Assembly: GCA_016712525.1 (NCBI GenBank)
Contig: JADJQX010000001.1
Location: forward strand, 744,001-808,000
From: Myxococcales bacterium
Lineage (GTDB): Bacteria > Myxococcota_A > Polyangia > Polyangiales > Polyangiaceae
Direction: 5' to 3'
Length of the DNA stretch: 64,000 nt
The position numbers were made by a program, and so were the translations under genes. Below are positions 15,989-25,272 of the stretch, piece after piece; position 1 is the stretch's first letter, and each line of letters begins with the position of its first letter. A model generated the notes under the pieces. The model was not told the origin of the DNA. It was given only the letters and a program-made list of their open reading frames with translations, and did no database searches.

Positions 15989-17521
15989 ATGAACGTCCCC
16001 ACTCGAGCGAAGGCCCTCGGGGGCCTGTCTCTCCTCGTCGCAACCGGGCTGCTCGCGGGCTGCCCGAGCACCACGGACGGCGTCCCCCAAGCGCCCGACG
16101 CCGCTTGCCTCGGGGACTGCGACGCCACGAGCCCTGACGCACCCGCCCCGACGCCTACGGGGACCGACGCGTCGTGTGCGCCTAGCTGTCCTCCACCCCT
16201 CGACGAGAGCGCCCTCGGCACGTGGGTCCTCGGGAGCCCGACCGCGAGCGGGGTCACGTTGTCCCTCCTGCCCAAGACCGCGGTGGAGGTCTACCTCGAG
16301 GCCGGCACGAGCCCGGGGCAGACCAGCGTCAAGTCCGACATCACCCGTGGACCGGGCGGCGCTCCCCTCGTGACGACGCTCACGGGTATGCCGGAGGACG
16401 CCACCATCTACTACCGCGTGCGACTCCGCCCACCCGGGGCGACGGACTTCTCGACGTCCAAGGAGCGGACGTTCCACACGGCCCGAAAGGCCGGCTCCAC
16501 CTTCACCTTCACGGTTCAGGCCGACTCGCACCGCGACGAGAACTCGAACCTCGACATCTACCGCCGCGCGCTCGACAACGTCCGCGCCGACACGCCGGAC
16601 TTCCACGTCGATCTGGGCGACACCTTCATGACCGAGAAGTTCGCCAAGACCGAGGCGGAGGTGGTCGATCGGTATATCGAAGAGCGCTCCTACTTCGGCC
16701 GCACGACCGACACGGTGCCGCTCTTCCTCGTCAACGGGAACCACGAAGGCGAGGTGGGGTGGGTGTTCGACGGCGTCACGGACAACCTGGCCGTATGGGC
16801 GACCAAGGCCCGCCTACGGTACTTCGTCGCTCCGACGCTCGGCGGGCTCTACACCGGAGACGACACGACGAACCCGCTCGTGGGCCGGCGCGTGGGGTAC
16901 TACGCCTTCACGTGGGGCGACGCGCTCTTCGTCGCGCTCGACCCGTTCTGGTACACGGAGACGAAGCCCCGAAGAGGCGGCGAAGGCTGGGGATTCACGC
17001 TCGGAGAGGCCCAATACCGCTGGCTACAGAGGACTCTCGAGGCGAGCACGGCCAAGTACAAGATCGTCTTCGCGCACCACCTCGTCGGGGGGCTCGATGA
17101 CGCACGCGGCGGAGTCGAGGGAGCGGATCTGTGGGAGTGGGGCGGCCAGGGCGCCACGGGGGCGGACGAGTTCGCGACGCGCCGCCCCGGCTGGGCCAAG
17201 CCGATCCATCGGCTCCTCGTCGACACCAAAGCGAGCGCGTTTTTCCACGGGCACGATCACCTCTACTGCAAGCAGGACAAGGACGGCATCGTCTACCAGG
17301 AGGTCCCCCAGCCGAGCCACCCGGGTGGGAACGCCGCCGTCACCGCGGCCGCTGGAGGCTACGTCTCGGGCACCATCCTCCCGAGCTCGGGGCACATGAG
17401 GGTCAAGGTCGCGCCCGACAAGATGACCGTCGAGTACGTGCGGGCCGTGCTCCCCACGGCGGAGACACCGACGCTCAAGAACGGCAGCGTCGCCGACAGC
17501 TACACGATCGTCCCACGATGA
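15989..17521 (+). CDS. Lipoprotein metallophosphoesterase paralogue
   Basis: A 510-aa lipoprotein (lipobox LLAGC) with the same architecture as the preceding gene but lacking about 100 residues. Motifs are TVQADSH, DLGDTFMTEK, NGNHEGE, FAHHLVGG and HGHDHLYCKQ. The first motif has AD-SH in place of GD-TH. The mature N-terminus has extra Cys (CLGDCDAT, CAPSCPPP). The start at 15989 has GAGG 7 bp upstream. The YHYH gene follows 49 bp downstream. Confidence 0.85.
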   Translation: MNVPTRAKALGGLSLLVATGLLAGCPSTTDGVPQAPDAACLGDCDATSPDAPAPTPTGTDASCAPSCPPPLDESALGTWVLGSPTASGVTLSLLPKTAVEVYLEAGTSPGQTSVKSDITRGPGGAPLVTTLTGMPEDATIYYRVRLRPPGATDFSTSKERTFHTARKAGSTFTFTVQADSHRDENSNLDIYRRALDNVRADTPDFHVDLGDTFMTEKFAKTEAEVVDRYIEERSYFGRTTDTVPLFLVNGNHEGEVGWVFDGVTDNLAVWATKARLRYFVAPTLGGLYTGDDTTNPLVGRRVGYYAFTWGDALFVALDPFWYTETKPRRGGEGWGFTLGEAQYRWLQRTLEASTAKYKIVFAHHLVGGLDDARGGVEGADLWEWGGQGATGADEFATRRPGWAKPIHRLLVDTKASAFFHGHDHLYCKQDKDGIVYQEVPQPSHPGGNAAVTAAAGGYVSGTILPSSGHMRVKVAPDKMTVEYVRAVLPTAETPTLKNGSVADSYTIVPR

Positions 17522-17570
17522 GGATTCCCAGCGGCCGGACGAAGCGCTCGCCCTGCCCACGGAGGTCGAC

Positions 17571-18701
17571 ATGAACGAGCCCACCATTTCCCCTTCTTCG
17601 AGCCATGGCACACGTCCGTTCGACGCGAGGCCGGCCCTCGTCCGCGCGGCGTGCCTTCTCCCCGCGCTCGTCGCCGCGGCGAGCGTCGCGTGCGGAGAGG
17701 TCACGTCCGTCCCCGGGGACGACGCCTCGACGGAGGCGGGCTCTCCCCCGGTGGACGCGGCGCCCGGCGAGGACGGCGACTCCCTCGCCCCGCCGGGCGC
17801 CGACGCCGCCCCCTTGGACCACTGCGCGGCCGTCGCGGCCTCGGTGACGGAGGCCGGCTTCGGCGCCACGGTCGGCGTGCGGTGCGACTCCGAGTATGCC
17901 TACGTCTCCGGAGACACGTATCCTACTCACGCCAAGATGGACGGCATCACCGGCACCAACGACCAGGTGCCCGTCCCGGCGCCGGGGTACGTGTCCCCGA
18001 TCCGTCTCGCCCCGAAGGTCGCGGCGAAACCGACGACCATCGACGCAGCCCTCGGGGTCGCCGTCAACGGCGTGCCCATCTACGACTACAGCTCGCAGGG
18101 AGCGCTCGATCCCTCGGTGTACGATCCGAAATTCGACACCAAGGCGACAGGAGAGCTCGACGTGTGCAACGGGCACTCCGGCCGCGGCGACGACTACCAC
18201 TACCATGCCGCCCCGACCTGCATGATGGCCGCGATGAAGAACGCCGGTCCTCGCGCCATCCTCGGGTGGGGATTCGACGGATACCCGATTTACGGGAACT
18301 CCAACCCGGACGGCACGCCGATCGCCGCTGGAGAGCTCGACGTCTGCAACTCGAAGCCCGACCCTACGTTCGGACGGCGCTACCACACCTCCGACGCGCA
18401 TCCGTACATCGTGCAATGCCTCGTCGGGGAGATCGACGCCGCGAAGGCGCCGCGGGTCTCGCCCCTCACGAAGCAAGGAGGTGGTGGTGGGCGCCCGCCC
18501 GGACAGAAGCCCCCCGGCGGCGTACAGAACCTCAAGCTCGTCGAGCAGAGCGACGGCTCGAGGACGATGACCTACGAGCACGGCGGCCAGACCTACTCGA
18601 TCGCCTACCGCCTCTCGACGACGCCACGATGCTGGGATTTCGAGGATCGTTCGTACTCGACGGGAGGCGTACTCCAGCGGGGCACGTATTGCCGCCCATG
18701 A
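17571..18701 (+). CDS. YHYH-domain lipoprotein
   Basis: A 376-aa exported protein with a long signal region, probable lipobox SVAC and an Asp/Ala linker. The YHYH domain is clear (GHSGRGDDYHYHAAPTCM, ILGWGFDGYPIYG), flanked by repeated ELDVCN motifs. A Gly/Pro-rich stretch (around residue 305) leads to a C-terminal beta segment. The biochemical role of YHYH proteins is not established; the His cluster suggests metal binding. GGAGG precedes the ATG. It overlaps the next gene by ATGA and forms an operon with it and the PEBP gene. Confidence 0.85.
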   Translation: MNEPTISPSSSHGTRPFDARPALVRAACLLPALVAAASVACGEVTSVPGDDASTEAGSPPVDAAPGEDGDSLAPPGADAAPLDHCAAVAASVTEAGFGATVGVRCDSEYAYVSGDTYPTHAKMDGITGTNDQVPVPAPGYVSPIRLAPKVAAKPTTIDAALGVAVNGVPIYDYSSQGALDPSVYDPKFDTKATGELDVCNGHSGRGDDYHYHAAPTCMMAAMKNAGPRAILGWGFDGYPIYGNSNPDGTPIAAGELDVCNSKPDPTFGRRYHTSDAHPYIVQCLVGEIDAAKAPRVSPLTKQGGGGGRPPGQKPPGGVQNLKLVEQSDGSRTMTYEHGGQTYSIAYRLSTTPRCWDFEDRSYSTGGVLQRGTYCRP

Positions 18702-19384
18702 GACACGACACCCGACCGAGGGGCATCACGCTCGCGCTCGCGTTCGTGGTCGGAGGGGCGCTCGTGGCCCGGCCCGCGCTCGCGCACTCGCTCGACGTCG
18801 CGACGGCGCGCCTCACGCTGCGCGACGAGCACGCCGACGTCCTGGCGGAGCTCGACCCGTTCCTCGCGACGGGCGTACTCCCCACCGAGATCGCGACCGC
18901 TCCCGACGCCGCGGTGGACGCCTTCTCCACGAAGCTCCGGCTCGTCCTCGAGCGAGGCGTGCGCTTCGAGGCCGGCGGGACACGGCTCCCCGTCGTCGTG
19001 AAGGGCACACCGGGGCGCGACGAGCTCCGGGCGAAAGCGGCGGTCCTCTCGGCGAAGGGCGAGGTGCACGGCGACTTCGTCGTGCTCCGGCTCGACGTCG
19101 AGGGGCGAGTCCGCTCGGACGCGCGGGTGACCGTTTCGTTTCCGCAGGAGCTCGGTCCGGTCCTCGTGACGTTGGTGCGGCCCGAGATGCGCTATTCGAC
19201 GCCGGGGATGGTCGCCGGGTTCGATGCTCCAACGGCAGGCCCACGCGACGATGTACCGACCACGGCGCCCCCCGCGAGCCCGCTCACGAGCCATCACGCG
19301 CTCGTCACGCTCGGCCTGGGAGCCCTCGCCTCCTTCGTGCTCGTCTTGGCGCAATGGCGCGCCGGAAAGGTCGCCCATTCATGA
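18698..19384 (+). CDS. Exported membrane-anchored protein of the YHYH-PEBP operon
   Basis: A 228-aa protein with a cleavable signal ending ALVARPALA-HS. It has a beta-rich middle (LDVATARLTLRDEHADVLAELD) and a C-terminal transmembrane helix (HHALVTLGLGALASFVLVLA). The first mature residues (AHSLDVATARLTLR) loosely recall the start of HupE/UreJ-like proteins, but the polytopic part of that family is absent. Both ends overlap neighbouring genes by ATGA, indicating translational coupling. Function unknown. Confidence 0.75.
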   Translation: MRHDTRPRGITLALAFVVGGALVARPALAHSLDVATARLTLRDEHADVLAELDPFLATGVLPTEIATAPDAAVDAFSTKLRLVLERGVRFEAGGTRLPVVVKGTPGRDELRAKAAVLSAKGEVHGDFVVLRLDVEGRVRSDARVTVSFPQELGPVLVTLVRPEMRYSTPGMVAGFDAPTAGPRDDVPTTAPPASPLTSHHALVTLGLGALASFVLVLAQWRAGKVAHS

Positions 19385-20040
19385 AATCGCTCGCCCGCTT
19401 CGTGTTCCCCCTCTTCGCGCTCGCCGGCGTTTGGGCCTGCTCGGGCACGGCCGTCGACAGCGCCCTCCCCGACGCGGGTGCGGACACGGGGCCCTTTGCG
19501 GACGCGACGGGCCCGGACACCGGAGACCTCGACGCGACAACGCCCTTCGACGCGGCCCCCGAGGCGGAGACGGACGCCGCACCGCTCCCGTTCGTGCTGA
19601 CCAGCGCCGCCTTCCTCGACAAGGGCACGCTCCCGGCCACCTACACGTGCGACGGCGCGGGCACGAGCCCGCCCCTCGCATGGTCGGGCGTCCCGAAGGG
19701 CACGCAGGAGCTCGCGCTCGTCATGAGCACCGTGGCTCGCGACGGCAAGAAGTGGAACTGGGTGCTCTACCGGATCCCCACGACCACGCGCGAGCTCGCG
19801 ACGGGAGAGACCAAGGTAGGGAACTTCGGGATCACGAGCGACGGACCGAACCTCGCCTACTACCCTCCCTGCTCGCAAGGCCCCGGGGCCAAGGAGTACA
19901 CGTTTACGCTCTTCGCGCTCGGAGCCACGGCTTCCGTCCCGGCGCAGCCGTCGCAGGTGACGGGCGCGGCGCTCGAGGAGGCCGCCGGCAAAGCCCTGCT
20001 CGCGAGCACGTCCCTCACGGTGAGCTACACGCGCCCTTGA
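19381..20040 (+). CDS. YbhB/YbcL-family PEBP lipoprotein
   Basis: A 219-aa lipoprotein (lipobox GVWAC, Asp/Ala linker to about residue 65) with a phosphatidylethanolamine-binding-protein fold: LPATYTCDGAGTSPPLAWSG, then ELALVMSTV, WNWVLYRIP and YYPPCSQGPGAKEYTFTLFAL. Canonical bacterial PEBPs have D-P-D in the second motif and H in WxHWV; here these are STV and WNWV, so the ligand pocket may be altered. It is the last gene of the YHYH operon. Confidence 0.85.
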   Translation: MKSLARFVFPLFALAGVWACSGTAVDSALPDAGADTGPFADATGPDTGDLDATTPFDAAPEAETDAAPLPFVLTSAAFLDKGTLPATYTCDGAGTSPPLAWSGVPKGTQELALVMSTVARDGKKWNWVLYRIPTTTRELATGETKVGNFGITSDGPNLAYYPPCSQGPGAKEYTFTLFALGATASVPAQPSQVTGAALEEAAGKALLASTSLTVSYTRP

Positions 20041-20114
20041 GTGACGGCGCCGGCCCCGTGTCGGCGAACGTCCCGCAGACGAAGAAGCGTTTCGCTACCG
20101 AGGCTCGCGTGGGC

Positions 20115-21020
20115 TCACCCCACCTCCCGTGGCTGCGGGGCCACTCGCGGCACCACGCGCGTGTAGCCCGCGCGCCACAGCTCTCGCCCCAAGCGGGCCA
20201 CTCCGTGGAGCCCCCGTCGCTTCAGCGCGGCGGCCACCACCGTGAGCGACCGATGAACGAGCGGGCTCCCGGAGAGGACGTCCCACGCCCCGGGCGCACC
20301 GGGCCACGCGAAGTGCGTCGAGAGGTTCACCGAGGCCTCCGCCGCGCGCACGCAGTGCCACCAGTACTTGGGAACGAGGAGCGTGTCCCCCGGCCGGAGC
20401 GCCGCGATCATCGTGGGCACTCCGTCGAACAGCGGAAACCGGCCGAGATCGGGCGCGAACGGGTTTACCGGAGACTCGGCGCTCCCGTAGGCGTACACCT
20501 CGCGCCGATACGCTGGCGGAATCAGCAAGAACTCCTTCGCGCCGAAGATCTGAAGGTTGAAGTTGTCGAAATCGCCATCGTGGTGGAGCGACGACATCGT
20601 TCGGGCGGGCGCGACCCAGAGGGTATCGCGAAGGCCATGGGAGCCCGCGGGCAAGAGCGCCCGGTGCGGCGCCGGCGCGGCCTCCAGCTCGACCCGCATC
20701 GCCGGCACCCGCGAGAGAAACTCGAGCCCCTTCCAGCGCAGCGCCCGGTCCCCGGCGCGCACCCGTCGCATCGCCTGCGCGAGCCCTTCGCGACGCCGCA
20801 CGCGCTCCCCTACGTAGACCGCAACGGCATCCTCGAGCTCGATCGTCGCTCCGCCGAAGCGCGCTTCCATGGCCTCGGGGCTCCAGCGCTCGAGCCACGC
20901 CGCGGCCCCTGGAAGCCGCACGACCGCCGGCAGGTTCTTCGCGAGGTACGCCGGCGCATCGGCCGCGTCGACCACGTCGACTCGAGCGTGGGACCGTCGC
21001 GTCTGCGAGCTCGCCTGCAT
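20115..21020 (-). CDS. JmjC-like cupin (Cupin_8) oxygenase
   Basis: A 301-aa cytoplasmic protein of the Cupin_8/JmjC-like Fe(II)/2-oxoglutarate oxygenase type. The HxD iron motif is in SSLHHDGDFDNFNLQIFG, followed by the strand KEFLLIPP and the distal His in LLVPKYWWHCVR. Relatives hydroxylate protein or peptide side chains; the substrate here is unknown. The ATG at 21020 (MQASSQTRR) was chosen; a GTG at 21074 would add 18 residues. Neither has a strong Shine-Dalgarno. Confidence 0.8.
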   Translation of the reverse strand: MQASSQTRRSHARVDVVDAADAPAYLAKNLPAVVRLPGAAAWLERWSPEAMEARFGGATIELEDAVAVYVGERVRRREGLAQAMRRVRAGDRALRWKGLEFLSRVPAMRVELEAAPAPHRALLPAGSHGLRDTLWVAPARTMSSLHHDGDFDNFNLQIFGAKEFLLIPPAYRREVYAYGSAESPVNPFAPDLGRFPLFDGVPTMIAALRPGDTLLVPKYWWHCVRAAEASVNLSTHFAWPGAPGAWDVLSGSPLVHRSLTVVAAALKRRGLHGVARLGRELWRAGYTRVVPRVAPQPREVG

Positions 21021-21177
21021 AGCCGCGTCGTTCGTTAGCCCGCGTACCGCCCCGCCACAAGGGTCGACGGCCACGAGCCCGCGAACACGGCTCGACTCGG
21101 GCTAGGTGCACGCGCCTCGGACCACGCATCGACGACGGCCCGCCCCCGTGGTAGCGATTTCGTGGGAGCCCGACGCG

Positions 21178-21507
21178 ATGGCCTTGAGCGATGGCACCAC
21201 ACTCGGCCTCGTTGCAGCCGCGGTAGCGTGCGCCCGCGTCATGCTCTTCGTCCTGCGGCGACGTAGCGAGAGCGACACGGCGACGCCCCGCCGGCCGGCC
21301 CCCCCGCCTCCGGACGACCCACGGTGGCAGCCCTCGACGGGCGAGCCGCAGATCGTCGGCAAGGCATGCGCCCATTGTGCGACATCGTTCGTGACAGCCC
21401 GAGACGGGCGTGCCTGCAAGGCCTGTGGCGTGCTCGTGCATCGGAAGCCGTGTCACGGGGAGCACAAGAGAGCGGCACACCTCGGCGGGAACGACCCGTA
21501 CCGCTGA
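21178..21507 (+). CDS. Small membrane-anchored zinc-finger-like protein
   Basis: A 109-aa protein: an N-terminal transmembrane helix (TTLGLVAAAVACARVMLFVL), a Pro/Asp-rich linker, then a CxxC...CxxC...H...C pattern (ACAHCATSF, CKACGVLVHRKPCHGEH) that looks like a treble-clef or B-box-type zinc site. GGGAG lies 10 bp before the ATG. It precedes the Ser/Thr kinase gene on the same strand. The function is not recognised. Confidence 0.65.
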   Translation: MALSDGTTLGLVAAAVACARVMLFVLRRRSESDTATPRRPAPPPPDDPRWQPSTGEPQIVGKACAHCATSFVTARDGRACKACGVLVHRKPCHGEHKRAAHLGGNDPYR

Positions 21508-21605
21508 ACGCGGCCGTACGCGGCGCCCCATCGCGGCAACCCCTGGATCTTCCTGGCCTATCGCCGCCCCCATTTCCCTTGGGCAGGTCGTGTACGCTCG
21601 TGTTC

Positions 21606-23966
21606 ATGGGGCAGGGCGAGGTCGACGCGAGCGTTCTGGACGACGTGCCGTTGCTCGCGGGGCGCTACCGCATCACCGCGCTCCTCGGGACGGGAGGCAT
21701 GGGCTCCGTCTACCGAGCCATCGACGAGCTCCTCGACGAGGTCGTCGCGGTGAAGGTCCTCCGTGGCACGCTCGAGAGCCTCGCGGACACGCAGCGCCGC
21801 CTGCTCCGTGAGGTCAAGCTGGCGCGACGGGTGACGCACCGGAACGTCGTGCGGACGTTCGACGTCGGGGTGCACGATGGCCTCCATTTCTTCTCGATGG
21901 AGTTCGTCGACGGCGTCTCACTCTCCCACGTGAGGCAGGTCGAGGGGCTCATGGATGCGAAGCGCGCCGCGGCGCTCGGCGTCGAGATCGCGCGAGGCCT
22001 CGCCGCGTCGCACGAGGCGGCGGTCGTGCACGCCGACCTCAAGCCGGCAAACGTCCTCTGCGCGCCCGACCGTATCGTGCTCACGGACTTCGGAGTCGCC
22101 CGTGCGTTCGGGCGAAACGACCGCGTCGATGGGGTCTCCGACTCGAGCGATCTCGGGGGCACGTTGACCTACATGGCACCCGAGCAGCTCGTCGGAGCAC
22201 CCATCGACGGGAGGGCGGACGTCTACTCGCTCGGGTGCATCCTCTTTCAGCTCGTGACGGGTCGGCTGCCGTGGCCGCGCGGCTCGGAGCCCCTCGCGCG
22301 CACCGTCGTCGCGCCACCGGATCCACGCGAGCTCGTGCCCGACCTCTCGCCCGAGCTCACCGACGTGATCCTCCGATGCCTTTCGACCCGGCCGGGGGAT
22401 CGCTACCCGAATGCCGACGCCGCGGCGGAGGCCCTCCTCGTCGTGAGCGGTGGGGCCTCCTCGCCTGCCCCGCGGGCGTACTTCCACGCACGAACGGCCG
22501 CACGGTCCGTCGCCGTCCTTCCGCTCGCGAATGCGGGGGTCATGTGGGACGACTACCTCGCCTTCGGGCTCGCCGAGCACATCACCGACGATCTGAGCCG
22601 ACACGCGACGCTCGGCGTGCGCCCGTTCGCGGCGTCCTACGACGCGGCTCGTTCGGGGCAAGGTGCCGTCGCGACCGGGCGCGCCTTAGGGGTCGACGTC
22701 GTCGTCGACGGCACTCTCGCGAGGACCGGCCACGAGGTGACCCTCACGGTGCGGATGACGAGCGTCGGGGACGGTTTCCAGATCCTGGCCTGGCGCGCGA
22801 CACGTGACGCCGCAGAGGTGGCGACGTTGGCCACGGACGCCGCGACCGTGTTGGCCGAAGCCTTGATGGTGGAAGAGCCCCCTCGCGAGGCGCTGACGGG
22901 CGACACGGCCGCGCGCGACCTCTACCTTCGCGGGAGGTACACGTTCGCCACGAGCTACTACGGTGTGGGCGAGGCCATCCCTCTCCTCCGCGCCGCTTAC
23001 GAGCGGTCGCCTCATGACACCCGTATCGCCTCGACGTATGCGCTCGCGCTCATTCGCCATGTCCGCATGGCCCCACCGTCCCCCGACGGCCACTCCGAGG
23101 TGCGTCGCATCGTCGTCGAGACGGCGGACCGGCACCCCGAGGCCCCGGACGCGCAGACGGCCCTCGGGGCCCTCGCCTTCGAAGACGGCGACTACCGAAG
23201 CGCGGCCCTCGCCCTCGCGCGGGCCCTGACCTTGGCCCCCCGCCACGCGCCGGCCCTGGATTGGTGCAGCCGCATGCTGCTCGACTTCGGGCGCCCCGAG
23301 TGGGCCTACGAGCTCCTGTGCGCCGCGCGCGAGCAGGACCCGAGCCTGGTCGCGGTCGACGTCATGCTCGCCCGCGCCCGCTTCGTCTTGGGCGACCGCG
23401 AAGGCGCCCTCGCTCTCCTGCGGCGGCGCACCACCCCCGAGGACACGTCGCCCCTCCATTGGGCGGCCCTCTCCCGGCTCGTCCTCTGGTCCGGAGACCG
23501 CGACCTCGCGACCTACGAGCATGGACGCTTCCTTCGCGCCGTGGCAGAGACCGCCGCGCCTCCCGGCCCGACGTGGGGAGGCATCGCCTCCGAGGTCGAG
23601 CGCCGCCTCCGCCTCGGCCGGACGGGGCTACTCGCGGACGACGAGGCCGAGAGCGTCCACAGAGGGCTCGTCGAGAGCGGAATCCCGCGACGTGACGCGC
23701 ACGTGCTCCAGCTCGGCATCGAGGTCTTGGCCGCCGCGCGAAGGTTCGAGTCGGTGCTGCGCCTGCTCCCGCGGCTCGAACGGGCAGCCTTCGTCGACGT
23801 CACGTGGATCGATCGCTGCCCCCTCCTCGAGCCGCTCCACACGCACACCGCGCTTCACGCCTTGCGCGCCTCGGCGAGCGCGCGTGTCGCGCCGGCGCTG
23901 GACATCCTCGAGCGCGCGAGAGTGCTGTTCGAGCCGTCCCACGGGGCACCACCCAACCGGCGCTGA
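21606..23966 (+). CDS. Hanks-type Ser/Thr kinase with C-terminal adenylate-cyclase-associated/TPR region
   Basis: A 786-aa protein. The kinase domain covers about residues 21-290: glycine loop GTGGMGSVY, VAVK (K50), catalytic loop HADLKPANV (D144), DFG at 161-163 and APEQ. The usual HRD arginine is alanine, so this is a non-RD kinase. Residues ~310-420 (RSVAVLPLANAG, ITDDLSRHATLGVRP, GRALGVDVVVDGTLART) match the TolB-like segment found in bacterial adenylate-cyclase/TPR regulators. The rest is TPR-like. No transmembrane helix is obvious. The ATG at 21606 was chosen because the kinase begins 20 residues later. Confidence 0.85.
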   Translation: MGQGEVDASVLDDVPLLAGRYRITALLGTGGMGSVYRAIDELLDEVVAVKVLRGTLESLADTQRRLLREVKLARRVTHRNVVRTFDVGVHDGLHFFSMEFVDGVSLSHVRQVEGLMDAKRAAALGVEIARGLAASHEAAVVHADLKPANVLCAPDRIVLTDFGVARAFGRNDRVDGVSDSSDLGGTLTYMAPEQLVGAPIDGRADVYSLGCILFQLVTGRLPWPRGSEPLARTVVAPPDPRELVPDLSPELTDVILRCLSTRPGDRYPNADAAAEALLVVSGGASSPAPRAYFHARTAARSVAVLPLANAGVMWDDYLAFGLAEHITDDLSRHATLGVRPFAASYDAARSGQGAVATGRALGVDVVVDGTLARTGHEVTLTVRMTSVGDGFQILAWRATRDAAEVATLATDAATVLAEALMVEEPPREALTGDTAARDLYLRGRYTFATSYYGVGEAIPLLRAAYERSPHDTRIASTYALALIRHVRMAPPSPDGHSEVRRIVVETADRHPEAPDAQTALGALAFEDGDYRSAALALARALTLAPRHAPALDWCSRMLLDFGRPEWAYELLCAAREQDPSLVAVDVMLARARFVLGDREGALALLRRRTTPEDTSPLHWAALSRLVLWSGDRDLATYEHGRFLRAVAETAAPPGPTWGGIASEVERRLRLGRTGLLADDEAESVHRGLVESGIPRRDAHVLQLGIEVLAAARRFESVLRLLPRLERAAFVDVTWIDRCPLLEPLHTHTALHALRASASARVAPALDILERARVLFEPSHGAPPNRR

Positions 23967-23999
23967 ACCACCGACGGAGCGCCCGAACGGAGCGTGTCC

Positions 24000-25145
24000 T
24001 CAGCGCCCGAGGGCTCGGCCGAGCGCTCCCATGAGCCGCTCCAAGTCGTGCGCGTCGTCGTAGAGGTGCGGTGTGATCCGAAGCCTGTCCCCACGGACGC
24101 TGACGTGGACCCCCTCGGCGGCGAGGCGCGCGACGAGCCCCTCCGGAAGACCTTTCTCGAAACGAAGGCCGAGGTAGTGCGGGGCGCGAAGGGACTCGGG
24201 GAGCGCACGGGCGCCGAGAGGCCGCGCGCCGTCGGCGATCGCGGAGGTCATCGCGCCGAGGGTCTCCGAGAGGTTCGCGCGCCCCCACCCGAGGAGCTGT
24301 CGGCAGGCAGCGATCGCCGCCGGTACGAGCGCGAAGCTCGAGCGCTCACCGACGTCGAAGCGACGGGCGCCCGGGAGGTACTCGTCGCGGTAGTCGACGA
24401 GCCGCGCGAAGTCGTGCGACGCCTCGCGGACGATCCACCCCTCCTCCAGCGGAGCGCCGCTCCTATGGCGAGGCGCCACGTACAGAAGGCCGAGTGAGTA
24501 CGGCCCCATGAGCCACTTGTAGCCAGCGGCCACGACGAAGTCCGGATCGCAGGCCGTGATGTCGGGGTCGACGACGGAGATCGACTGCGTGAGATCGAGC
24601 ACCAGCGCCGCGCCGACGGCCTTGGTCGCGCGCGAGACGCGTGGGAGGTCGAGCATGCCACCGCACACCCAGTGCACGTGACTCGCGCATACGACCGCCG
24701 TCTTCGCGTCGATCGCGGCCTCGATCGCGCGCGTCCAGTCCCCGTCCTCGGGGCGCGCGACGGTACGGACCTCGGCGCCCGCCGCGCGGGCCTTCTTTCG
24801 CCACGTGTGCACGCTCGAGGGAAACTCCTCCGCGGGCAAGACGACGTTCGATCCGGCGACGAGCGGCAGGTTCGCCGCGGCGGTCGCCATGCCGTAGCTC
24901 ACCGAAGGGACGAGGGCGATCCCCTCCCTGTCGACTCCGAGGATCTCGCCGTAGAGACCGCGAAGCACCTCCGAGCCCTCGAAGAAGCTCGCAGGCGAGA
25001 TCTCCCAAGGGCGAGCCTTGGCGGCGAGCCCCGCCGTGCCTGCCGCGACGACCTCTCGCGAAAGCGGCGACATGTAGGCGCAGTTGAAGTACGCAACATC
25101 ACGGGGGATATCCCAGAGGTGCCGCTGGCTGGCGAGGATGCTCAC
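24000..25145 (-). CDS. PLP-dependent aminotransferase class V (cysteine desulfurase-like)
   Basis: A 381-aa fold-type I enzyme. The PLP lysine is in VAAGYKWLMGPYSLG; aspartate and His contacts are in ALVLDLTQSIS and CASHVHWVCGG. It resembles class V enzymes of the isopenicillin-N-epimerase/selenocysteine-lyase group more than housekeeping IscS, because the mobile Cys loop is not evident. The reaction is therefore not assigned. The GTG start at 25145 gives MSILASQRHLWD. Transcribed alone, convergent with the kinase gene. Confidence 0.85.
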   Translation of the reverse strand: MSILASQRHLWDIPRDVAYFNCAYMSPLSREVVAAGTAGLAAKARPWEISPASFFEGSEVLRGLYGEILGVDREGIALVPSVSYGMATAAANLPLVAGSNVVLPAEEFPSSVHTWRKKARAAGAEVRTVARPEDGDWTRAIEAAIDAKTAVVCASHVHWVCGGMLDLPRVSRATKAVGAALVLDLTQSISVVDPDITACDPDFVVAAGYKWLMGPYSLGLLYVAPRHRSGAPLEEGWIVREASHDFARLVDYRDEYLPGARRFDVGERSSFALVPAAIAACRQLLGWGRANLSETLGAMTSAIADGARPLGARALPESLRAPHYLGLRFEKGLPEGLVARLAAEGVHVSVRGDRLRITPHLYDDAHDLERLMGALGRALGR

Positions 25146-25272
25146 GCGCCCTGACTAGCAGAGTCGCGCGACGACAACTTCTCCTCGATCGACGCCCGAG
25201 AGCCTTCGCGAGATACCTGCCAGCTCCCGTTCGTGCTCTACCTCGTGGCTCGCGGAAGACGTGCGACAGCGC

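Noticed and set aside
18698..19384. HupE/UreJ metal transporter
   Set aside because: Only the first mature residues are similar; the multiple membrane helices and His motifs of that family are missing.
24000..25145. Housekeeping cysteine desulfurase IscS/SufS
   Set aside because: Fold and PLP lysine fit, but no Cys-loop or isc/suf neighbours are seen.
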